A stretch of 64,000 nt of DNA, taken from contig NZ_CP127915.1 in assembly GCF_032823475.1 (NCBI RefSeq), forward strand, positions 1,736,001-1,800,000, read 5' to 3'. The translations under genes and the position numbers were made by a program. Position 1 is the first letter of the stretch; every line of letters begins with the position of its first letter. This document shows positions 10,258 to 19,195 of the stretch, piece after piece. The notes under the pieces were generated by a model. The model was not told the origin of the DNA and did not search any database. It worked only from the letters and a program-made list of their open reading frames with translations. The stretch comes from Acinetobacter sp. SAAs474 (GTDB lineage: Bacteria > Pseudomonadota > Gammaproteobacteria > Pseudomonadales > Moraxellaceae).

Positions 10258-10830
10258 TTATTGATAACTTAAGGTAAAGTTGGCATTGGCGTAGAATTCA
10301 CCAGTCATAATGCTTGAATCACCTAAGCCTTTTACATAAGAAGCAAACTCAAGTGTATTTGGACCACTTTGTAGTGTGCCTAATTTAAGTGGCGTGTTGT
10401 TTTGAACTTGTTGATTTCCTGAGGTAATGACAATTCCCACACCTGAGTTTGCAACACCATCTAAGCCAACATAATTCACTCCAGGTCCGGTATCTGCGGC
10501 ACTGGTATAGCTAAATTTAATAGATAAGTTATTTCCTACATACTCTCCAGAACCTGGAGTCTTTTCATCGAATGAGCAGTCAGCCAGTTCAATTTGAAAT
10601 GGTCTAATATGGCTTTCACCAGTATTGGTATTTTTTTGTAATACTTTATTAGAGATTTGTCCAAATTCAACTTGAATCGGGTCATCAGAAACGATTGAAC
10701 AAGGTGAATTAATAATATAACCATGAAATTTTACTTGTCCAGAGCCTTGACCTTGATCACCAGCAGCATGGACAAATGTAGAACCTGATAAAATTAAAGA
10801 CATTAGTACGGTTTTTGATAATTTATTCAT
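10258..10830 (-). CDS. Major fimbrial subunit (type 1 pilin family)
   Basis: First gene of the pilus operon, about 190 residues. A signal peptide ends at VHAAGD. The mature part has the FHGYIINSPCSI start typical of pilins, a second cysteine in ELADCSFDE, many Gly/Ser/Asn, and a C-terminal NANFTLSYQ strand that binds the chaperone. Position ahead of a hairpin and then the usher marks it as the abundant shaft subunit. The ATG at 10830 is preferred because AAGG lies eight bases upstream; the ATG at 10836 would be only two bases from it. The promoter should lie in the AT-rich 10870-11070. Confidence 0.92.
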   Translation of the reverse strand: MNKLSKTVLMSLILSGSTFVHAAGDQGQGSGQVKFHGYIINSPCSIVSDDPIQVEFGQISNKVLQKNTNTGESHIRPFQIELADCSFDEKTPGSGEYVGNNLSIKFSYTSAADTGPGVNYVGLDGVANSGVGIVITSGNQQVQNNTPLKLGTLQSGPNTLEFASYVKGLGDSSIMTGEFYANANFTLSYQ

Positions 10831-11074
10831 TTTCATAACCTTATAATCATATTGAGACCAAAGTATCAAATTTACTTTGAAAAATAAATATGTATTTTAT
10901 GTAAACTTTTATTGTATTTTTAATGTGAAAAATATTTTTTTGCATTTATGGCGTTACGTATTTTGGATTAGTTATGTAAATAGATGAAGGTGATTTACAC
11001 CTTCATTAAACATCATAATCTTAATGGATATTGGATGTGAATAAGATTTATTCTATTGCAGAAAGATATAAAAA

Positions 11075-11206
11075 CTAATGCGCACAAAACGCTTGATTAA
11101 AGTATGTAAATAAATCAGGTGTGTTAAACCATAGAATTAGTGATAAACCCAGTAAAGCAATAATCGCGATGTATAGGATGATTTTTCGTAGTCCAAGATT
11201 AGTCAT
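11075..11206 (-). CDS. 43-residue single-pass membrane peptide overlapping the MFS gene
   Basis: Small frame starting at the ATG at 11206, which overlaps the end of the upstream transporter gene by 8 bases. GAGGAGG, inside the transporter gene, lies nine bases before the ATG. The peptide has a basic start (NLGLRK), one membrane helix of about 20 residues (IILYIAIIALLGLSLILWF) and a short tail. Translational coupling with the transporter suggests an accessory peptide or small subunit, but function is unknown. Good ribosome site and clean topology make it likely real. Confidence 0.6.
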   Translation of the reverse strand: MTNLGLRKIILYIAIIALLGLSLILWFNTPDLFTYFNQAFCAH

Positions 11207-12410
11207 CAACAACAGCCTCCTCATTGACAAAGAAATGTACCATGACACCAAGTAGGCTGAGTAAAATTGCAATCAACCAAACTGCATTATAATTTCCTGT
11301 CATATCATGATTAACACCACCAAGCCAGCCACCTAAAAATGATCCAACCTGATGGGTAAAGAATACAATACCACTCAACATGGTTAAATATTTTACACCA
11401 AACATATTGGCAACAATTCCATTGGTGAGTGGGACAGTGGATAACCAAAGTAAGCCCATAATAATGCCAAAGGTATAGATACTCCAGATACTTAATGGCA
11501 GCCATAAAAACCCAATAATGGCGATGCCGCGCAGGCCATATAGGCCCATTAAGAGGTGAGGTTTGGAGTATTTACCTCCCAGCCATCCTGCAGTATAGGT
11601 CCCGACAATATTAAAAAGTCCAACTAAAGCTAAAAATATCGTCCCTGTAGTTGCACTATAACCATGATCAATTAAATAACCAGGAAGGTGAATACCAATA
11701 AATACCACTTGAAAACCGCAAACAAAAAAACCTAAAGCGAGAAACCAGAAGGGCTTATGATTTTTTGCCAAAATCAGAATTTGTTTAAATGTTAGCGCAG
11801 CTTTATGAGGATGAGATACATTGGGGTCTACATACATCGGTGCTTTTAAAGTCCAAGCAAAAGGAATCACCAAAGCAATTAAAATGGCACTAACAATTAA
11901 TGCACCTTTCCAGCCTAAACTTTGTAAGAGCAGTAAAGTGGTGGGCAGCATAATAAACTGTCCAAATGACCCAGCAGCACTTGCAATTCCCATGGCCATA
12001 CTTCTTCTAGACGGATGTGCAGCACGTCCTACCGCAGATAATAACACTGGAAAAGAGGTAGCAGATAAAGCCAAGCCTAAAATAAGACCTGCGCTTAAGT
12101 TAAGAAATAATCCTGTTGAGCTGATTGCCATTAAAAGTAGGCCAATACAATACAGTAGCCCACCTACAGCAACGACAATTTTACTACCATATTTATCTGC
12201 AAATGCACCTGTTATAGGTTGTACTGCACCCCAGATCAAATTTTGCATGGCAATTGCCAAGCTAAATACATTATGGCCCCAGCCGAACGCATGACTCATT
12301 GGAATGAGATATAAACCAAAAGCATGTCGAATTCCTAAGGAAAGTGCTAAAACAAATGCACTACCAATCAGCATATAAATTAAAGTTTTAGAAAATTGAG
12401 TGTCTGACAT
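11199..12410 (-). CDS. Major facilitator superfamily transporter
   Basis: A 403-residue inner-membrane protein with about twelve hydrophobic helices in two halves and a charged central loop near residue 200 (LKAPMYVDPN). The helix 2-3 loop contains the MFS signature region (GAFADKYGSK). The start and the F-G-W-G segments recall the oxalate/formate-antiporter-like MFS branch. Substrate cannot be deduced. Its 3' end carries the ribosome site and start of the small membrane peptide. Transcribed away from map, alone with that peptide. Confidence 0.88.
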   Translation of the reverse strand: MSDTQFSKTLIYMLIGSAFVLALSLGIRHAFGLYLIPMSHAFGWGHNVFSLAIAMQNLIWGAVQPITGAFADKYGSKIVVAVGGLLYCIGLLLMAISSTGLFLNLSAGLILGLALSATSFPVLLSAVGRAAHPSRRSMAMGIASAAGSFGQFIMLPTTLLLLQSLGWKGALIVSAILIALVIPFAWTLKAPMYVDPNVSHPHKAALTFKQILILAKNHKPFWFLALGFFVCGFQVVFIGIHLPGYLIDHGYSATTGTIFLALVGLFNIVGTYTAGWLGGKYSKPHLLMGLYGLRGIAIIGFLWLPLSIWSIYTFGIIMGLLWLSTVPLTNGIVANMFGVKYLTMLSGIVFFTHQVGSFLGGWLGGVNHDMTGNYNAVWLIAILLSLLGVMVHFFVNEEAVVDD

Positions 12411-12820
12411 TATTCGTCCATGAATGATGAATCTATTAATTCTAAGAGCCTACTATCATTGAACGGGCGTAGTGAGAATTAAATTTTTCAGGAATAAACT
12501 AATCGTAGAGGAGGATCATATTCAAGCTCAGATTTGGCTATGATGATCAGCACTCACTATGATTAGGTGTTAATGTCATGCCAAGATTGTTATACAATTC
12601 AATCAGGGCATGGTTCATGGGTGATTGAAGAGATAATCATTACAATGATTTTGAAGTAGATCATGTTCATAGTTGAGATGATTAAATATACACCAGCTTT
12701 AAAGTGATCACTAAAATTTAGGATAAATTAAGAGATGTATATACCATGATCTTGACTTCGTCAGGTGTTTAGGATATTGGCACTAAACTTCAATGTGCAA
12801 TAGCATGACTAAAAGCTGAA
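12411..12820. other. Intergenic region, no gene seen
   Basis: About 410 bases between the MFS gene and map. It contains only short frames without ribosome sites and no strong hairpin. The right end holds the map 3' untranslated region. Confidence 0.5.
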
Positions 12821-13651
12821 TTAAGCTGAATAGAAACGGGATAGATCCTCTTCAGGGCGTGCAGTTAAAATTTCCACACCAGTTTTAGTGACCAATAAGG
12901 TATGCTCATATTGTGCAGATAAGCTATGGTCTTTGGTCACTACAGTCCATTTATCACCGAGTAATTTGGTTTTCCAATCACCTGCATTCACCATGGGTTC
13001 AATGGTAAAGGTCATACCTTCTTCTAAAATCATGCCAGTATTGGGCTGGCCATAGTGCAACACTTGTGGTTCATCATGGAAGACAGTACCAATACCATGA
13101 CCACAGTATTCGCGCACTACGCTAAAACGTTCAGACTCGACATATTGTTGAATCACATGACCGATATCACCTATCGTTGCGCCAGGTTTAACTGCCGCAA
13201 TACCACGATACATTGCCTCTTGTGCAACTTTGCATAAACGGTTAGCAAGGATCGTGGTTTCATCACCGACGATATACATCATATTGGTATCACCGTGAAA
13301 GCCATCTTTAATCACCGTGACATCAATATTTAAAATATCACCCTTTTTTAAAATTTTTGCCGTAGATGGAATACCGTGACAGACCACATGGTTGACAGAT
13401 GTACAGATAACATGCTGGAAAGCTGGACGTCCTGGCGCTTCACCATAACCTAAACATGCAGGAATAGCATGTTGTGTATTGACAATATAGTCATGACAGA
13501 TGGTGTCTAATTCAAGGGTTGAAACTCCTGGTTTGATATGAGGTTTAATCATATCTAATACCTCAGCCGCCAGCTTGCCAGCGATACGCATTTTTTCAAT
13601 ATCTTCAGCAGATTTAATTAAACGACGGGGAGCTTCATAAGTAGTATTCAT
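12821..13651 (-). CDS. map: Methionine aminopeptidase, type I
   Basis: Removes the initiator methionine from new proteins in the cytosol. The 276-residue protein has the pita-bread fold residues in order: His in CLGYGEA...CHGIPS, metal ligands Asp in NIDVTV and Asp in FHGDTNMM, His in EYCGHGIG, Glu in FTIEPM and Glu in QYEHTLL. Length is close to the family norm of about 264. The ATG at 13651 is used; a TTG nine bases earlier is in frame but weak. Divergent from rpsB, the arrangement also seen in E. coli. Confidence 0.97.
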   Translation of the reverse strand: MNTTYEAPRRLIKSAEDIEKMRIAGKLAAEVLDMIKPHIKPGVSTLELDTICHDYIVNTQHAIPACLGYGEAPGRPAFQHVICTSVNHVVCHGIPSTAKILKKGDILNIDVTVIKDGFHGDTNMMYIVGDETTILANRLCKVAQEAMYRGIAAVKPGATIGDIGHVIQQYVESERFSVVREYCGHGIGTVFHDEPQVLHYGQPNTGMILEEGMTFTIEPMVNAGDWKTKLLGDKWTVVTKDHSLSAQYEHTLLVTKTGVEILTARPEEDLSRFYSA

Positions 13652-13769
13652 TATCTTCAAAAACTTTTGGAAATTTATATGTGACTATGGTATAAATAGC
13701 CGCCCATTTTATCAAATGCTTTTTTTGAATCAAAATCATCAATCGAATTGATAACTTGGCATGAACAAA

Positions 13770-13862
13770 TCCGCACATATATCGACACATTGCTCTGGGT
13801 GCCCTTTAAGGGTGGAGAATGAGGGTATATGGAGGCCTAACCCAAACTTTAAGGTAAAGAAA
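13770..13862 (+). promoter_or_regulatory. rpsB leader RNA (S2 ribosomal protein leader, t44-like)
   Basis: The untranslated region before rpsB carries the pieces conserved in gammaproteobacterial rpsB leaders: a CTCTGGGTGCCC segment, a GGGTGGAG hairpin side and GGAGGCCTAACCC shortly before the start codon. The GGGT and ACCC segments can pair across the region. In E. coli the leader is the target for feedback by S2 on the rpsB-tsf operon. Boundaries are approximate. An in-frame start at 13761 runs through this region and is not the real gene start. Confidence 0.75.
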
Positions 13863-14612
13863 ATGGCAGATTATAACGTAAGTATGCGCGACCTTCTTCA
13901 AGCAGGCGCTCATTTTGGTCACCAAACACGTTTTTGGAATCCAAAAATGCGCGATTACATCTTTGGTGCGCGTAACAAAATTCATATCATCAACCTTGAA
14001 CATACTGTTCCTGCGTTAAATGATGCTTTAAACTTTGCTAATAAATTAGCAAGCAAAAAGAATAAAGTTTTGTTCGTTGGTACTAAACGTGCAGCTTCAA
14101 ATATCATCCGTGAACAAGCTCAACGTGCTGGTCAGCCTTATGTAGATCACCGTTGGTTAGGTGGTATGTTGACTAACTGGAAAACACTTCGCCAGTCAAT
14201 CAACCGTTTAAAAGATCTTCAAACTCAATCTCAAGATGGTACTTTTGCTAAGCTGACTAAACGTGAAGCTTTAGAACGTACTCGTGAAATGGAAAAACTT
14301 GAGCGCTCTTTAGGCGGTGTTAAAAACATGGGCGGTTTGCCAGACGCTTTATTTGTTATTGACGTAGATCACGAAGCGATTGCAATTAAAGAAGCTAAAA
14401 ACCTTGGTATTCCTGTAATCGGTATTGTTGATACAAACTCTAACCCAGATAACGTTGATTTTGTTATTCCTGGTAATGACGATGCGATCCGTGCAGTTAC
14501 ACTTTACGCTTCTGCTATGGCTGATGCGATTCTTGCTGGTAAAGAATATGCTCAATCACAAGCAAATGCACAAGCTAAAGCTGAAGAAGTTAAAGAAGCT
14601 CCTGAGGCTTAA
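13863..14612 (+). CDS. rpsB: 30S ribosomal protein S2
   Basis: Small-subunit protein of 249 residues that joins late and is needed for S1 binding. It begins [20 protein letters not shown] and contains the family landmarks [31 protein letters not shown] and [24 protein letters not shown] precedes the ATG. Codon use is strongly biased, as for other highly expressed genes. Heads the rpsB-tsf operon behind its leader RNA. Confidence 0.98.
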   Translation: MADYNVSMRDLLQAGAHFGHQTRFWNPKMRDYIFGARNKIHIINLEHTVPALNDALNFANKLASKKNKVLFVGTKRAASNIIREQAQRAGQPYVDHRWLGGMLTNWKTLRQSINRLKDLQTQSQDGTFAKLTKREALERTREMEKLERSLGGVKNMGGLPDALFVIDVDHEAIAIKEAKNLGIPVIGIVDTNSNPDNVDFVIPGNDDAIRAVTLYASAMADAILAGKEYAQSQANAQAKAEEVKEAPEA

Positions 14613-14680
14613 TGCGTTAGACGCTAGCTTGTCATTTTTACGACACGTGATAGTGGCAGACTAAGCGTTGTGTATGCAGG

Positions 14681-14712
14681 CGGCCCATGAGATTCCTCTG
14701 GGCCGTTTCTGT
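14681..14712 (+). terminator. Hairpin between rpsB and tsf
   Basis: A G/C-rich stem 14681-14691 with 14696-14705 (one bulged base, ATTC loop) followed by TTTCTGTTC. The weak T-tract suggests partial termination or RNA processing, giving more rpsB than tsf message. Confidence 0.6.
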
Positions 14713-14753
14713 TCTAAAAAGAATTCATTTTCTACCGAATTTAGGAGATTAAC

Positions 14754-15629
14754 ATGACTGCTATTACTGCAAGCATGGTTAAAGAATTGCGTGATCGTAC
14801 TGGTCTTGCGATGATGGAATGTAAAAAAGCTTTGACAGAAGCGGGTGGTGATATCGAATTAGCGATTGATAACCTTCGTAAATCTGGTCAAGCAAAAGCT
14901 GCTAAAAAAGCAGGTAACATCGCAGCTGATGGTGCAATTACTATTGCTCAAGAAGGTAATAAAGCAATTCTTGTAGAAGTTAACTGTCAAACTGACTTCG
15001 TTGCAAAAGACGAAAACTTTGCTGGTTTCTCTGCTAAAGTTGCTGCTGCTGCACTTGCTGCTGGCGAAACTGATGCTGCTAAAATTGCTGAACTTAAACT
15101 TGAAGATGGTTCAACTGTTGAAGAAGCGCGTATTGCACTTGTTCAAAAAATCGGTGAAAACATCCAAGTACGTCGTGCAGCGATTATTGAAGGTGAAAAC
15201 CTTGCAGTTTACAAACACGGTTTAAAAATTGGTGTTGTTGTTGCTTATGCTGGTGATGCTGAAACTGGTAAAGGTTTGGCAATGCATATTGCTGCATTTA
15301 ACCCAGTTGCTGTTTCTGCTGAACAGGTTCCTGCTGATCTTATCGCTAAAGAAAAAGAAATTGCTGAAGCGAAAGCACTTGAATCTGGTAAACCTGCAAA
15401 CATCGTTGAAAAAATGGTGACTGGTTCAGTTGAAAAATACTTAAATGAAGTCGTTCTTGAGCGTCAACAATACGTTATTGATAACGAGAAAAAAGTTGCT
15501 GATGTATTAAAATCATCTGGTACAACTGTTGCTCAATTCGTACGTTTTGAAGTGGGTGAAGGCATTGAGAAGAAAGCTGAACTTTCTTTTGCTGAAGAAG
15601 TTGCTGCTGCTCAAGCTGCTGCTCAATAA
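14754..15629 (+). CDS. tsf: Translation elongation factor Ts
   Basis: Guanine-nucleotide exchange factor that releases GDP from EF-Tu. The 291 residues start with the UBA-like domain containing LRDRTGLAMMECKKAL, then the core with NCQTDFVA (the TDFV motif that contacts EF-Tu) near residue 80. AGGAG precedes the ATG by about seven bases. Ala-, Lys- and Glu-rich, with strong codon bias. Second gene of the rpsB-tsf unit. Confidence 0.98.
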   Translation: MTAITASMVKELRDRTGLAMMECKKALTEAGGDIELAIDNLRKSGQAKAAKKAGNIAADGAITIAQEGNKAILVEVNCQTDFVAKDENFAGFSAKVAAAALAAGETDAAKIAELKLEDGSTVEEARIALVQKIGENIQVRRAAIIEGENLAVYKHGLKIGVVVAYAGDAETGKGLAMHIAAFNPVAVSAEQVPADLIAKEKEIAEAKALESGKPANIVEKMVTGSVEKYLNEVVLERQQYVIDNEKKVADVLKSSGTTVAQFVRFEVGEGIEKKAELSFAEEVAAAQAAAQ

Positions 15630-15690
15630 TTGAGTTATACATGAAAGCTAAATCGTGTTAATGCACGTTTAGCGCGTTATTCATGTCGAT

Positions 15691-15726
15691 AAAAATGAGT
15701 GCTCTAATTGCACTCATTTTTATTTG
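15691..15726 (+). terminator. Intrinsic terminator after tsf
   Basis: Arms 15691-15702 (AAAAATGAGTGC) and 15710-15721 form a 12-bp stem with a seven-base loop and end in a T-rich tail. Confidence 0.9.
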
Positions 15727-15840
15727 TATAATAAAAAAATTATCATCATACTGTTTTTGAATAGGCATATTAAAAATAGCAATTTTGTTCTATTTAGATT
15801 TGAAAAATAAATTAAGCTAATACTTTGCAGTAATTTTTAG

Positions 15841-16707
15841 ATGTTTATGGCTGAATTAAGTAAGGAGTTGGTACAGTATCATCATGTCGATGATCTTGAT
15901 GGACTGGCATTTTTAACTGCACATTTCCAGCATACTCAATTTTCTAAACATACCCATGAAGGTTATTGTATTGGCGTAATTGAAGAGGGGGCACAATCTT
16001 TTTTACGTACTACAGGACAATATATTGCGCCAAAAGGGGATATTATTCTTGTCAATGCAGATGAAGTACATACCGGATCATCTGCAGTAGAAACAGGCTG
16101 GTGTTATCGTGCGATTTATCCAACCCCTGAAATGCTACAGCAGATTAGTTTGGATTTTTTTGATCAACATGGTGTAATTCCTTGGTTTCCTCAAGCTGTG
16201 ATTCATGATCAGGGTTTATCGACACAGCTGCGTTTATTGTTTGATGTTATGACTCAACCTAATAACGTGTTATTTAAACAAAGTTTATATATATCAACAA
16301 TGGCTTTGTTGTTACAACGACATGCTAATATTCGTCGTGAATTAAAACCACTTTCATCGATTGAAAATAAAATTATCCAAGTTAAAGAGCTATTATTGGT
16401 AGAACCTGAAAAAGAGCATAGTTTAGCCAGTTTAGCGCAGTACGTGAATTTAAGTCAGTGGCATTTATTACGTCAATTTAAACACTCTACTGGTTTGCCA
16501 CCACACGCATGGTTAATCCAAATTAGATTGAGGAAAGCATTAAAATTACTGAAGCAAGGTCAAGATATTGCTTTAACCGCACAGCTTTGTGGTTTTTCAG
16601 ATCAAAGTCATTTTAATCGTCATTTCAAAAGAGCGATTGGCTGTACACCAACACAATATTTAGCATATCAGTCCCAATCATTCTATCATCTCAATAAGTC
16701 ATTTTAA
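15841..16707 (+). CDS. AraC-family transcriptional regulator
   Basis: A 288-residue regulator. The N-terminal half is a cupin-type effector domain (FSKHTHEGYCIGVIEEG, then PKGDIILVNADEVHTG), the pattern of AraC proteins that sense small molecules such as amino acids. The C-terminal 100 residues hold two helix-turn-helix units, one at LASLAQYVNLSQWHLLRQFK and one ending AQLCGFSDQSHFNRHFKRA, followed by GCTPTQY. It sits just upstream of and in line with the AzlCD exporter, so it most likely controls that pair. No strong ribosome site; the second ATG (residue 3) is a possible start. Confidence 0.9.
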   Translation: MFMAELSKELVQYHHVDDLDGLAFLTAHFQHTQFSKHTHEGYCIGVIEEGAQSFLRTTGQYIAPKGDIILVNADEVHTGSSAVETGWCYRAIYPTPEMLQQISLDFFDQHGVIPWFPQAVIHDQGLSTQLRLLFDVMTQPNNVLFKQSLYISTMALLLQRHANIRRELKPLSSIENKIIQVKELLLVEPEKEHSLASLAQYVNLSQWHLLRQFKHSTGLPPHAWLIQIRLRKALKLLKQGQDIALTAQLCGFSDQSHFNRHFKRAIGCTPTQYLAYQSQSFYHLNKSF

Positions 16708-16905
16708 TCGCTAGATGATCATGATTGAGCAATGATGAGTGATCGTGAAAATAAATGAAAATTTTTAAATAAAATATATTTAATTGAGTTATTTTTTTGG
16801 TTAACTTTAAAAAATAGCATCAATATCAATCGTTTGAGTGCTGATTGACCTTGATAGAATTATTGCGCAATTTTGTTCAAGTATTTCAAGATTCAGAAGG
16901 CTAAT

Positions 16906-17640
16906 GTGACTTTTTCTATTAAAGTCATATTGGGTATGAATTTCAAACATCGGCCATCACAACACAGTTCGGCAAGGTTAAATTTTTTATATGGTGTAAG
17001 AGATATGTTGCCATTATCTTTGGCCGTAATTCCTTGGGCTGTTTTAGCAGGTATGTTGGCAATTAATGCAGGCCTTACGATGACACAAGCAATTGCAATG
17101 TCTGTTTTTATTTTTGCAGGTACAGCGCAATTGGTGAGTTTGAGTTTATATATGGCAGGGGCATCAGCGATCACAATTTTATGCATGGTATTTTTTATAA
17201 CCACACAACATTTTATTTATGCATTGAGTTTAAGATCAGATATTCAGCATTTGCCCATGATTAAGCGCTTATCACTAGGTTTTTTATTGACCGATGAGTT
17301 ATATGCGATGAGTGAGCTGTATCCTGAGCGTCAGTATGTTTATTTATTGGGTGCTGGATTAAGCTTCTATTTATTTTGGGTTATTTTTAGTCTATTTGGG
17401 ATTTTATTTACCGCGACATTAGGGCAATTTTTATCCATTTATCTAGATTATTCTATTGTTGCTATTTTTCTCGTCATGGCCATTTTATTGATTAAAAATA
17501 GATATACTTTAATTGCTGTGCTGATTTCAGCTACTTTCTCACTTATTTTTAAATCCTTGGATATTCAGTTTGGCATAGTATTGGCCAGTATTATGGGGAT
17601 GTTGATTGCAGCAGTCATTGAGCAAAAAGGATCTAAATGA
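16906..17640 (+). CDS. azlC: AzlC-family branched-chain amino acid exporter, large subunit
   Basis: Inner-membrane protein of about 244 residues with the AzlC landmarks: GVRDMLPLSLAVIPWAVLAG, IFAGTAQLVSLSLY and LLTDELYAM, across several helices. With AzlD it exports branched-chain amino acids or analogues. I place the start at the GTG at 16906, five bases after AGAAGG; a TTG farther upstream (16873) and the ATG at 16936 are alternatives. The 3' end overlaps azlD by four bases (ATGA). Follows an AraC-type regulator. Confidence 0.88.
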   Translation: MTFSIKVILGMNFKHRPSQHSSARLNFLYGVRDMLPLSLAVIPWAVLAGMLAINAGLTMTQAIAMSVFIFAGTAQLVSLSLYMAGASAITILCMVFFITTQHFIYALSLRSDIQHLPMIKRLSLGFLLTDELYAMSELYPERQYVYLLGAGLSFYLFWVIFSLFGILFTATLGQFLSIYLDYSIVAIFLVMAILLIKNRYTLIAVLISATFSLIFKSLDIQFGIVLASIMGMLIAAVIEQKGSK

Positions 17641-17954
17641 TGTCTTGGATGATGATTTTAGGCCTTGCAGTGATTGTATTGATGAATCGTTATTTATTTC
17701 TAGATCGTCATTTCTACTTTAAGTTGCCAACCTTTATTGAAAATATGTTGAAATATGCAGCACCCTCACTGATGATTTCGATGAGTATTCCGATTATTTT
17801 TTATCAGCAACAGGATTTTCGTGGTGTTGTTGATAATTTATATGTTTATGCAGCGATTGTGACTGTGTTACTAGTGCTTTACACCAGAAAGATGTTACTC
17901 AGTATTTTGGGGAGTTTAATTTTCTTTTACAGTATCATTTATTTTATGACTTAA
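17637..17954 (+). CDS. azlD: AzlD-family branched-chain amino acid exporter, small subunit
   Basis: A 105-residue inner-membrane protein with three or four helices, the usual size for AzlD. It contains the family-like NRYLFLDRHF and ENMLKYAAPSLMISMSIP segments. Start ATG overlaps the AzlC stop, a sign of translational coupling. AzlC-AzlD pairs act as a two-component exporter; substrate here is inferred from the family. Confidence 0.88.
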   Translation: MMSWMMILGLAVIVLMNRYLFLDRHFYFKLPTFIENMLKYAAPSLMISMSIPIIFYQQQDFRGVVDNLYVYAAIVTVLLVLYTRKMLLSILGSLIFFYSIIYFMT

Positions 17955-18210
17955 GCTTATTCTCTATTTTGCATCAGATTGATCAATATGCTGCTTTGAG
18001 GTCGAAGTGCTGGTTTGTATCATGTATTTGTGCTTAAAGCGTCAAAGAGATCAATTTAACAGCTATATGAGATGTGTTTGTATAGGATTGAATCGAATTC
18101 AATAAAATAGCGTATTTTTGAGTCAATCACGGTTATTTAGGCATGGAGGATTGCGGTGAAATCTATCGCACCATATGGGAAAAATTTTATTATCGTGATT
18201 GCTTAATTTA

Positions 18211-18249
18211 AAAAATAAAAAATACCAATTGATTTGAATTGGTATTTCT
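18211..18249 (-). terminator. Intrinsic terminator after the RlpA-like gene
   Basis: Arms 18221-18231 and 18239-18249 (AAATACCAATT with its complement), followed leftward by TTTTATTTTTT. The rest of the spacer 17955-18210 shows no gene. Confidence 0.85.
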
Positions 18250-18279
18250 TTGATAGACGGTTAAATTGCATTAAAAGAT

Positions 18280-18894
18280 TTAAGAATTGGGACCGATTAC
18301 ACGTTCAATACTTACTTTGGCTGTACCTTGATTGGTAATACCCAATTGTTTTGCGGCACCATAAGATAAGTCTACAACACGATTACCATGGAAGGGGCCA
18401 CGATCGTTAACTTTAACGACTACGCTTTTTCCGTTGTTATTATTGGTTACGCGGATATAGCAGTTGAGTGGTAGTGTACGATGTGCGGCGGTTAAGGCAT
18501 TCATATCATAAGTCTCACCACTTGCGGTTGGACGACCATGAAATTGGCGACCATACCAAGATGCAACACCAGTTTGACTAAATTTACGGACAGTATTTGA
18601 AGCAACGCTATTTAACTTTTCAATCACAGAAGGCTCTTCTTCTGGAATTTCAATTTTCGCAGCAATCGTTTGACGACGGATTTTATCGCCAGAACGTTCA
18701 GTGATTGAAAGGCTATTTAGATTAGATAAATGTGAGTTAAAGCTTTGAGCATCTTTATTGAGTACACGTGCAGCAAGACTTGAATTATCTGTATCATTAC
18801 CAAATGATGAAGATTGCACCATCTCTGCTTGGGACTGACTTAAGGTAAATAAGACTGTCGAGGCTGCGAGAAAGGCTTTAATGGACGACTGCAT
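18280..18894 (-). CDS. RlpA-like double-psi beta-barrel protein (septal-ring lytic transglycosylase family)
   Basis: Exported protein of 204 residues. A signal peptide (ends SQAE) is followed by a Ser/Asn-rich linker and a C-terminal double-psi barrel with GVASWYGRQFHGRPTASGE, MNALTAAHRTLP and VKVNDRGPFHGNRVVDLS. The Asp in NDRGPF and the Glu after ASG correspond to the catalytic region of RlpA, which cleaves denuded glycan strands at the septum. No lipobox cysteine is seen and no SPOR domain, so it is shorter than E. coli RlpA. Lies with mltB and rodA in the same orientation. Confidence 0.88.
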   Translation of the reverse strand: MQSSIKAFLAASTVLFTLSQSQAEMVQSSSFGNDTDNSSLAARVLNKDAQSFNSHLSNLNSLSITERSGDKIRRQTIAAKIEIPEEEPSVIEKLNSVASNTVRKFSQTGVASWYGRQFHGRPTASGETYDMNALTAAHRTLPLNCYIRVTNNNNGKSVVVKVNDRGPFHGNRVVDLSYGAAKQLGITNQGTAKVSIERVIGPNS

Positions 18895-19195
18895 CGTTGA
18901 TTTAACTCCTAGGCTTACTTTGCTAAATATTAATTCATTGATCAATATTGCTAAATTTTCACCTATACATTTTGCTATTACAAATACATTTAATGATTTG
19001 AATCTGACAGGATAATATTCATCTAGACCTAAAGCTGTCTAGTAAAGATACTAAAATAAATTAAAAAGCTTTAAAAAAGAGATTTTTTTGATTAAAAAAT
19101 AATCAAAAATGTAACAAATATTTTAATTTGCGCCATTTTTGATCTTTTTTAATGAAAAAAGTGTTGATTTTATTGTATTTTTGTAAAACGACATA

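Noticed and set aside
11821..12294. A 157-codon frame on the plus strand
   Set aside because: Antisense to the MFS transporter, low-complexity hydrophobic translation, no ribosome site; shadow of the real gene.
13761..13862. 34 extra codons before rpsB
   Set aside because: They run through the leader RNA; S2 homologues begin at MADYNVSM and a good ribosome site precedes that ATG.
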